Of a stretch of DNA of 19,711 bases, positions 6,734 through 12,560 are shown piece after piece. Under the pieces are notes generated by a model. That model saw only the letters and a program-made list of their open reading frames with translations. It searched no databases and was not told the DNA's origin. Source of the DNA: Bifidobacteriaceae bacterium (GTDB lineage: Bacteria; Actinomycetota; Actinomycetes; Actinomycetales; WQXJ01); the NCBI GenBank assembly GCA_031265345.1, contig JAISCU010000093.1, forward strand, positions 1-19,711, read 5' to 3'. Made by a program: the position numbers and the translations under genes. The first letter of the stretch is position 1; each line of letters begins with the position of its first letter.

Positions 6734-7828
6734 TCAGGGGAGGATCAGGGCGCGGCCCACGATCTGGCCGGCGGCGAGGTCCTGGTAGGCCTGCCAGGCA
6801 TCCTCGAGGGAGTAGCGCCGGGTCACCGCCGCCTCGAAGTCGATAGCGCCGGAAGCGGCTAGGCCGAGCACCACTGGCATGTCGATCCGGGGACGCGCGC
6901 CGAAAGAGCCCAGGACCCGGACCTTACGGCGCACCAGATGCGTGATCGGGATGGCGGCGGTGGCGGAAGGTCCGGCCAGGCCGACCGGCACCACGCGGCC
7001 GCCCTCGCGCACCATCGCCACGCCCTGCACAATGGTCGAGCCCCGGCCGACCGCCTCGATCACAGCGTCGGCCCCTCCGCTGGTCAGGTCTTTCACTGCG
7101 GCGGTCGCGTCCAAGGCGGCGGAGTTGACCACGTCGGTCGCTCCGGCCGCCCGCGCGGCTTCGAGCTTGTCGTCCGCGATGTCCACGGCGACGATCCGGC
7201 CCGCGCCAACCGCCCTCGCGATCTGAATGGCGGCGAGCCCCACCCCTCCCGTGCCGATGACAGCGACCGTCTCGCCGACAGCCAGTTCGGCGGTGGTGCG
7301 CACGGCCCCGAAGGCGGTGAAGAAGGCGCAGCCGAGCACGGCGGCCTCCGGCAACGCTAAGCCCTCCGGAAGTCGGAACACGTCCGTCGCGGGCACCACC
7401 GAAAGCTCGGCCAGCCCGGCCATCGAGTACATCGCCACAGGGCGGCCATCAGGATAGAACAGGCGCGTCCGGTCGTCGTACAGGTGCCCTTTCAGCCGGT
7501 TCAGGCCGAAGAACTTCTCGCACAGTTCCTCTTGCCCGCGCCAGCAAGACGGGCAGTCGCCGCAGGGCATGATGAACGTGGTCGCCACCGGGTCGCCCAC
7601 GCCCACGTTGGTGACACCCGCGCCCAGCGCCACGACCGTGCCGGACATCTCGTGCCCCAGCACGCCAGGCGTCGGGAAGGCGATGTCGCCGCGCATCACA
7701 TGCAGGTCGGAGTGGCAAACCCCGCAGGCGGCGACTTTGACCAACACTTCCCCCGGCCCCGGCTCGGGGTCCCGCAGCGTGGTCAGCTCCAGCGCCTGGC
7801 CGGGCTCGGGGAGGACTTGTGCGCGCAT
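6734..7828 (-). CDS. Zinc-dependent alcohol dehydrogenase (MDR family)
   Basis: 364 residues, a medium-chain dehydrogenase that would oxidise an alcohol with NAD. Catalytic zinc ligands are visible as Cys38 in CGVCHSD and His59-Glu60 in LGHEMSG. The structural zinc lobe has four cysteines at about 89, 92, 95 and 103 (PCGDCPSCWRGQEELC). The Rossmann motif GTGGVGLAAIQ is followed by VAVDIADDK, whose Asp at the end of the second strand favours NAD over NADP. The start has GGAG at 7-nt spacing (GGAGAAAACTG before ATG). It is transcribed divergently from the inositol kinase gene and shares the palindrome at 7904-7923, so its substrate may belong to the same polyol pathway. That link is inference. 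Confidence 0.9.
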   Translation of the reverse strand: MRAQVLPEPGQALELTTLRDPEPGPGEVLVKVAACGVCHSDLHVMRGDIAFPTPGVLGHEMSGTVVALGAGVTNVGVGDPVATTFIMPCGDCPSCWRGQEELCEKFFGLNRLKGHLYDDRTRLFYPDGRPVAMYSMAGLAELSVVPATDVFRLPEGLALPEAAVLGCAFFTAFGAVRTTAELAVGETVAVIGTGGVGLAAIQIARAVGAGRIVAVDIADDKLEAARAAGATDVVNSAALDATAAVKDLTSGGADAVIEAVGRGSTIVQGVAMVREGGRVVPVGLAGPSATAAIPITHLVRRKVRVLGSFGARPRIDMPVVLGLAASGAIDFEAAVTRRYSLEDAWQAYQDLAAGQIVGRALILP

Positions 7829-7890
7829 CAGTTTTCTCCATCGTGACGATTCGGTTGAAATGGCCCTGGCTCAGGTGGGCCAACCGCGCT

Positions 7891-7896
7891 ACTATA
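7891..7896 (-). promoter_or_regulatory. Possible -10 box of the alcohol dehydrogenase
   Basis: The minus strand reads TATAGT (five of six to TATAAT) with a CAGACA hexamer about 16 nt upstream, which falls inside the shared palindrome. The register is approximate. Confidence 0.35.
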
Positions 7897-7903
7897 TAAC
7901 ATA

Positions 7904-7923
7904 ATGTCCGGATGTCTGGACAT
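7904..7923. promoter_or_regulatory. Operator-like palindrome between divergent genes
   Basis: The core TGTCCGGATGTCTGGACA, extended by A and T to 20 bp, is an inverted repeat with eight of ten base pairs matched and outer ATGTCC/GGACAT arms perfect. It is embedded in an A/T-rich island unusual for this window. It lies where the -35 regions of both divergent genes would be: TGGACA at 7917-7922 for the kinase gene and CAGACA on the other strand. This is a likely site for a dimeric repressor, possibly GntR-type, which is not encoded in the window. Confidence 0.6.
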
Positions 7924-7941
7924 ATTATGGAGCCAAGCACG

Positions 7942-7947
7942 TAGACT
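7942..7947 (+). promoter_or_regulatory. Possible -10 box of the inositol kinase gene
   Basis: TAGACT (TANNNT) lies 19 nt after TGGACA (7917-7922, five of six to TTGACA). The TGGACA forms the right arm of the palindrome, so a bound repressor would block it. The 19-nt spacing is longer than usual. Confidence 0.4.
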
Positions 7948-7966
7948 GCTGTCAGTGAGGAGAGAG

Positions 7967-9142
7967 ATGGACACCACCGATCAAGATCCCACCGCCGATG
8001 CCGCTCGCACAGCCCCAGCGCCACAGGCCGCCCCCCAGGGGGTCGGCTCGGGCGTCACGCCGCACCCGGGCGCGGCACGACCGGGAACGGACAGACGCAG
8101 CGCGGCGGCCCAGGCAAGCACGGACCACGACCCGGCCGCGGCTGCGGCGCCCCTCGACCTGCTGGCCATGGGGCGGGTCGGAGTCGACATCTACCCCAAC
8201 CAGATCGGCGCCGACTTGGCCGATGTCGAGTCCTTCGGCAAGTACATCGGCGGCACGGCCGCGAACGTCACCGTCGCCCTGGCCCGCTACGGCCATGCCA
8301 GCGCCCTCTGGTCCAAAGTGGGCGCCGACTCCTTCGGCGACTACGTGATCCGCGACCTCGCCAACCTCTACCGGGTGGACACCGAGTTCATCGGCCGTTA
8401 CGCCGACCTGCCCACACCGGTGACTTTCTGCTCGATCAAACCGCCGGAGGACTTCCCGCTGGTGTTCTACCGCTCGCCCAGCGCCCCGGACATGCAGATC
8501 ACGACCGCCGAGGTCGATTCGCCCAAGCTGGCCGCAGCCATCCGCACGGCTCGAATCTTCTGGACCACCGGCACCGGCCTGAGCCAAGAGCCCATCAAGT
8601 CCGCCCAGTTGCACGCTTTGCGGATCCGCCGCCAGAGCACAGCGTCCACTGCGTCCACAGCCCGCTACACCATCTTCGACCTCGACTACCGACCAATGTT
8701 CTGGCCCGATCCGGACACCGCGCACGCTTTCATCGCGTCTGCGCTGGAGTATCACAATGTAATCGTCGGGAATCGGGCGGAATGCGCCATCGCGGTCGGC
8801 GAGGGCACTCCGGAGCAGCAAGCGGATCGACTCTTGGCCGCCGGCGCCGAATTGGCGGTGGTCAAAATGGGATCGGCGGGCGTGCTCGGCAAGACCGCCA
8901 CTGAACGAGTCGTGGTCCCGCCCTTGCAGGTCCAAACCGTCAACGGGCTCGGCGCCGGGGACGCCTTCGGCGGCGCGCTCAGCCATGGGCTCCTGTCCGG
9001 TTGGCCACTGGAACGGACCCTCCTGTTCGCCAACGCCGCAGGCGCCTACGTGGCATCACAAATCGCCTGTTCGGCCGCCATGCCGGACGAGGCGGCTGTC
9101 GATCAAGTGATAGCCGCGCACCGCTCGGGCAACCCCTGCTGA
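7967..9142 (+). CDS. iolC: 5-dehydro-2-deoxygluconokinase (PfkB family)
   Basis: 391 residues. It would phosphorylate 5-dehydro-2-deoxy-D-gluconate, the fifth step of myo-inositol catabolism. The PfkB fold begins at LDLLAMGRVGVDIYPNQIG, followed by FGKYIGGTAANVTVALARYG (sugar-binding N region). The ATP/catalytic signature NGLGAGDAFGGALSHGLL near the C terminus carries the catalytic Asp. The ATG at 7967 is preceded by GAGGAGAGAG. It is preferred to the in-frame ATG at 7904, which lies inside the operator palindrome. About 60 Ala/Pro-rich residues precede the kinase core, unlike compact IolC proteins. A small STASTASTA insertion comes from a 9-nt duplication near 8640. The aldolase of the same pathway follows. 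Confidence 0.88.
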   Translation: MDTTDQDPTADAARTAPAPQAAPQGVGSGVTPHPGAARPGTDRRSAAAQASTDHDPAAAAAPLDLLAMGRVGVDIYPNQIGADLADVESFGKYIGGTAANVTVALARYGHASALWSKVGADSFGDYVIRDLANLYRVDTEFIGRYADLPTPVTFCSIKPPEDFPLVFYRSPSAPDMQITTAEVDSPKLAAAIRTARIFWTTGTGLSQEPIKSAQLHALRIRRQSTASTASTARYTIFDLDYRPMFWPDPDTAHAFIASALEYHNVIVGNRAECAIAVGEGTPEQQADRLLAAGAELAVVKMGSAGVLGKTATERVVVPPLQVQTVNGLGAGDAFGGALSHGLLSGWPLERTLLFANAAGAYVASQIACSAAMPDEAAVDQVIAAHRSGNPC

Positions 9143-9239
9143 CCGGCACCGCGCGAGCCCACCGGCACCACGCCATCCCGACCGGCACCATGCCATCCCG
9201 ACGGCGCCACGCGAGCCGACCGGCGCCACGCCGACCCGT
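9143..9239. repeat. Degenerate ~20-bp tandem repeat, five units
   Basis: Immediately after the iolC stop, units close to CCGGCACCACGCCATCCCGA repeat. The copies at 9162-9181 and 9182-9201 differ at one base. Units at 9143-9161, 9202-9219 and 9220-9239 are more degenerate. The rest of the 218-bp gap to the aldolase is GC-rich with no gene. Confidence 0.7.
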
Positions 9240-9360
9240 CGGCGGCACCCAAGCAGGCCACGGCAACCCGGCAGGCACCGCCCGGCCGGGACGGCGGCAT
9301 CGGACACCGGCTCCGCGACCAGTCGGACCGCGGTCGCCACCGACCACCAGAGAGGAAACC

Positions 9361-10284
9361 ATGTCCCAGCAGGCCAAACAGACCCAACGAGCCAAACCAG
9401 CCGACCCGAGGCGCTATGAGCACCTCACCTACACCCGCCTGGCCGATCCGGGCGCGATAGCCCGTGCCGCCGCGCGGCGCGAGCGCCATCCGGGGCTCGG
9501 GCGCGACCAGATCCTGCTCGTGGCGGCGGACCATCCGGCGCGGGCGGCCCTGGCGGTCGGCGACGACGAGTTCGCCATGGGCGACCGACTGGAGTTGCTG
9601 GACCGGCTGCGCGAGGCGCTGTCGCGGCCGGGGGTGGACGGGGTGTTGGCCTCGCCGGACATAGTGGACGATCTGCTGTTGACCGGCGACCTGGACGGCA
9701 AACTGATCTTCGGGTCGATGAACCGGGGCGGCCTGCGCGGCTCCAGTTTCGAGTTCGAGGACCGCATGACCGCGTACACGCCCGCCGCGTTGAAGGCGTT
9801 GGGCGCCGACGGCGGGAAGACCCTGACCCGGATCGGCCTTGACGACAGGGCGACCGCCCGCACCCTGCAGTGGACCGCTGAGGCCATCGACGCACTGGCC
9901 GCCTTGGGGCTGTACGCGATGGTCGAGCCGTTCTGGTCACGGTGGGCGGACGGCCAGGTGGTCCACGACCTCAGCCCCGAGGCGGTCAACCTCTCCATGC
10001 AGGTCGCCTCCGGTCTGGGCGCGACCTCGGCCCGCACTATCTTGAAGGTCCCGGTGGTCGGCCAAATGGAGCGGGTCATGGCGGCCACCACCCTGCCGAC
10101 AGTCTTGCTGGGTGGAGACCCGAACGCCTCGCCCGATGCCGTCTACTCGTCCTGGGAGCACGCCCTTCGGCTTCCCGGCGTGGTCGGCTTGACGCTCGGG
10201 CGCACCATGCTCTACCCCCGCGACGGCGATGTCGCCCAGGCCATCGACACGGCCGCCTCGCTCCTGCGCCGCCCGGGACGCTGA
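9361..10284 (+). CDS. Inositol-pathway aldolase, DeoC/LacD-like TIM barrel (Cgl0159-type)
   Basis: 307 residues. It resembles the actinobacterial aldolase found next to iolC, which takes the role of IolJ: cleaving 5-dehydro-2-deoxy-D-gluconate 6-phosphate to dihydroxyacetone phosphate and malonate semialdehyde. Barrel strands are visible in ILLVAADHPARA, GVLASPDIVDDLL, LYAMVEPFW, ARTILKVPVVG and TVLLGGDPN. The Lys in ILKVPVV is placed like the Schiff-base lysine of class I aldolases. The ATG is preceded by AGAGGAAACC. It follows iolC in the same direction across 218 bp, so co-transcription is likely but not certain. No other iol genes (iolB, D, E, G) are in the window. Its stop lies in a hairpin shared with the convergent gene. 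Confidence 0.75.
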   Translation: MSQQAKQTQRAKPADPRRYEHLTYTRLADPGAIARAAARRERHPGLGRDQILLVAADHPARAALAVGDDEFAMGDRLELLDRLREALSRPGVDGVLASPDIVDDLLLTGDLDGKLIFGSMNRGGLRGSSFEFEDRMTAYTPAALKALGADGGKTLTRIGLDDRATARTLQWTAEAIDALAALGLYAMVEPFWSRWADGQVVHDLSPEAVNLSMQVASGLGATSARTILKVPVVGQMERVMAATTLPTVLLGGDPNASPDAVYSSWEHALRLPGVVGLTLGRTMLYPRDGDVAQAIDTAASLLRRPGR

Positions 10285-10311
10285 CGCGCCGCTTCAACTC
10301 GAACGCGTCAG
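10281..10311. terminator. Hairpin shared by two convergent genes
   Basis: CTGACGCG (10281-10288) and CGCGTCAG (10304-10311) are a perfect 8-bp inverted repeat with a 15-nt loop. The aldolase stop TGA is in the left arm and the stop of the convergent minus-strand gene is in the right arm. There is no T tract, so it is a weak or bidirectional terminator candidate. Confidence 0.4.
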
Positions 10312-11042
10312 TAGACGCCGTCACGCTTGAGGGCCTCATACTCCCGGCGACCAGAGTGGGGACGTTTGCGGCCCTTCGCCTCCGGGCCCGTCGGGGCGGG
10401 CTGGAACTCGGGCTCCAAGCCCTCCTCGTGGCGCTTCTCCAACCGGCCGAGCATCCAGCCAATCAGTCTTGACCATTCATGGGGCTTGGGAGGCTGGTAG
10501 TTCGGGTTCGACGGGTCGAACGACGCCGAGTAGGCTGCCCCGCACACCCAGCCCGAGAAGATCAGCGCGTTGAACGGCGTCTCCGGGTTGCCGACGTCCA
10601 CCACCGCGTCACCCGCGAACCGGTCGCCGACCGCCTCACCGCGCCAGCACACCCACCGCGACCCAGGCACCACCCCCATCGCCACGTCCCCCAGATACAC
10701 CGCCAGCCGGACTCGCATCCGTTCCATCTGCGGCGACTCGGCCCTCCGACCGGCAGCATTCACGCCTTCGGACTTGTACCTGTGGTCAACGTACGGGGAC
10801 TCCCAAGACTCGCTGTCGTCCGGGTCTCGCCTCGCCCAGCCCACGAACCACTCGCCAAGGTTGTCCAACGACCTGATCGAGAGGTCGAGCTCCGGTCCGC
10901 CATCGGCCGCGACAATCTCCCGCAACCGGACCCGGTTCTCCGGAACCCGCGCCATAAACATCTCGAACAACTGGTCCTGCACGGCGTACCAGGCCCGCGA
11001 ATCAATCCTGTGTGTGTTGGACCCCTTGTCCCTGATCTCCAC
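10308..11042 (-). CDS. Putative immunity protein, paralog 3 of 3
   Basis: 244 residues, no signal peptide or membrane segment, so cytosolic. It is a clear paralog of the two genes upstream on the same strand. Shared blocks are SRAWYAVQDQLFEMFMARVP, then DGGPELDLS, a LGEWFV.WARRDPDD segment, a central YLGDVAMGVVPGSRWVCWRG and the tail PAPTGPEAKGRKRPHSGR. I do not recognise the family with certainty; the YLG...W core recalls DUF6278-like proteins. The GTG at 11042 is chosen because it gives VEIRD as in the paralogs and has GGAG 8 nt upstream. A TTG at 11066 would overlap the preceding stop. It lies 20 bp after paralog 2, last gene of the toxin operon. The immunity role is inferred from position and repetition. 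Confidence 0.7.
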   Translation of the reverse strand: MEIRDKGSNTHRIDSRAWYAVQDQLFEMFMARVPENRVRLREIVAADGGPELDLSIRSLDNLGEWFVGWARRDPDDSESWESPYVDHRYKSEGVNAAGRRAESPQMERMRVRLAVYLGDVAMGVVPGSRWVCWRGEAVGDRFAGDAVVDVGNPETPFNALIFSGWVCGAAYSASFDPSNPNYQPPKPHEWSRLIGWMLGRLEKRHEEGLEPEFQPAPTGPEAKGRKRPHSGRREYEALKRDGVY

Positions 11043-11062
11043 GGCGGCTGCTCCCTGCCACC

Positions 11063-11794
11063 TCAATTGTCCAGACGACGCTGGATCTCATAGGTCAACC
11101 GCCCCGAATGGGGGCGTTTGCGTCCCTTCGCCTCCGGGCCGGTCGGCGCCGGCTGGAACTCCGGTTCCAGACCCCTCTCGCGGCGCTTCTCCAGACGCTC
11201 CAACGTGGAAGTCACTATCTGCGCCCAGGCATGCGGCTCGGGCGGCCGATAGAACGACTTGGACGGATCAAACGACCTGGCATAAGCGCTGCCGCACACC
11301 CATCCGACGGACCCAGGCGCGCGGAAGGGCACATCCGGGTCGCCCACGTCCACCACGACCTCGCCCGCGAACCGGTCGCCCACCGAGCCGGCTCGCCAGC
11401 ACACCCACCGCGACCCAGGCACCAGGCCCATCGCCACGTCCCCCAGATACACCGCGACCCGGTCCTGCATACGCTCGTACTGCGCGCTGATCCACTTCGT
11501 CCCGATCATCGTCACCGACCCCGGCGGCATGGTGTGGCGGACCCTCACCGAGGACCAGTCCTCGCCGTCGTCCGGGTCCCGCCGAGCCCAGTCCACGAAC
11601 CACTCGCCCAACGCCGCCAACGACCCGACCGACAAGTCCAGTTCCGGGCCGCCATCGGCCGCTACCATCTCCCGCAACCGGACCCGGTTCTCCGGAACCC
11701 GCGCCATAAACATCTCGAACAACTGGTCCTGCACGGCGTACCAGGCCCGCGAATCAATCGGATGCGGATTGCTGTCGATATCCCGAATCTCCAC
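11063..11794 (-). CDS. Putative immunity protein, paralog 2 of 3
   Basis: 243 residues, GTG start (VEIRD) with GGAG just upstream, 18 bp after paralog 1. It has the same layout as its neighbours: conserved N-terminal block, LGEWFVDWARRDPDDGEDW, YLGDVAMGLVPGSRWVCWRA, then PAPTGPEAKGRKRPHSGR. The last residues (LTYEIQRRLDN) differ from the DGVY end of the other two. The stretch at about residues 80-105 (IGTKWISAQYERM region) and that around 150-165 are the most divergent, as expected of a partner-recognition surface. A 93-bp block (11667-11759) is identical to paralog 3 (10915-11007). Function inferred from context. Confidence 0.7.
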   Translation of the reverse strand: MEIRDIDSNPHPIDSRAWYAVQDQLFEMFMARVPENRVRLREMVAADGGPELDLSVGSLAALGEWFVDWARRDPDDGEDWSSVRVRHTMPPGSVTMIGTKWISAQYERMQDRVAVYLGDVAMGLVPGSRWVCWRAGSVGDRFAGEVVVDVGDPDVPFRAPGSVGWVCGSAYARSFDPSKSFYRPPEPHAWAQIVTSTLERLEKRRERGLEPEFQPAPTGPEAKGRKRPHSGRLTYEIQRRLDN

Positions 11795-11812
11795 GTTTCT
11801 CCGCCGAGCGTG

Positions 11813-12550
11813 TCAGTAGACGCCGTCGCGCTGGAGCGCCTCGAAGATCCGGCGCCCCGAGTGGGGACGCTTGCGACCCTTCGCCTCCGGGCCGGTCGGG
11901 GCCGGCTGGAACTCCGGCATCAAACCCTCCTCGCGGCGCTTCTCCAACTGCGCCAGCATCCGAACCACATCCCTGCCCATCGCGTCCGGCTCCGGGGGCC
12001 GGTACGAGGCCCTCGACTCGTCGAAACAGAAGGCGTACGCCGCCATGACCACGCGGCCCGGGAAGATCGTCACGTCGAACGGTCTCCGCGGGTCGCCCAC
12101 GTCCACCACGATGTCCCCACCCCTAAGGTCCCCGACGTGGTCCCCCCGCCAGCAGACCCAGTCCGAGCCCGGCACCAGCCCCGTCACCACGTCACCCAGG
12201 TAGACGGCGATCCGGTCACGCATGCGCTCCATCTGAAAAGACAGGTCCCTGCGGCCAGTCGGACCGACCCCCGACCATCCCCGGTTCTGGTGGCTGACCG
12301 TCACGGACCACCACGCCTCGCCGTCGTCCGGGTCCCGCCTCGCCCAGTCCACGAACCACTCCCCGAGATCGTCCAACGACTCGATCGACAGGTCGAGCTC
12401 CGGGCCGCCGTCGGCCGCGACCATCTCGCGGAGCCGGATGCGGTTCTCCGGCGCCCGCGCCATGAACACCTCGAACAACTGGTCCTGGACCTCGTACCAA
12501 GCCCGCGAATACTGCGAATGCGGATTCTCCGAATTGTCCCTTATCTCCAC
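11813..12550 (-). CDS. Putative immunity protein, paralog 1 of 3 (toxin-proximal)
   Basis: 245 residues, starting at GTG 12550 only 10 bp after the toxin stop. GAGG overlaps the toxin stop region 8 nt before the GTG. The frame is open upstream to 12739, but that part overlaps the toxin in another frame and the VEIRD start matches both paralogs. Conserved blocks: SRAWYEVQDQLFEVFMARAP, DGGPELDLS, LGEWFVDWARRDPDDGEAWW, YLGDVVTGLVPGSDWVCWRG, PAPTGPEAKGRKRPHSGRR and the final DGVY. Being first after the toxin, it is the best candidate for the cognate immunity protein of the current toxin domain. No family assignment. Confidence 0.72.
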   Translation of the reverse strand: MEIRDNSENPHSQYSRAWYEVQDQLFEVFMARAPENRIRLREMVAADGGPELDLSIESLDDLGEWFVDWARRDPDDGEAWWSVTVSHQNRGWSGVGPTGRRDLSFQMERMRDRIAVYLGDVVTGLVPGSDWVCWRGDHVGDLRGGDIVVDVGDPRRPFDVTIFPGRVVMAAYAFCFDESRASYRPPEPDAMGRDVVRMLAQLEKRREEGLMPEFQPAPTGPEAKGRKRPHSGRRIFEALQRDGVY

Positions 12551-12560
12551 GTCATCGACC

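Noticed and set aside
7904..7966. Upstream ATG for iolC at 7904
   Set aside because: It lies inside the palindrome and upstream of the -10 box. The ATG at 7967 has a strong GAGGAGAG ribosome site.
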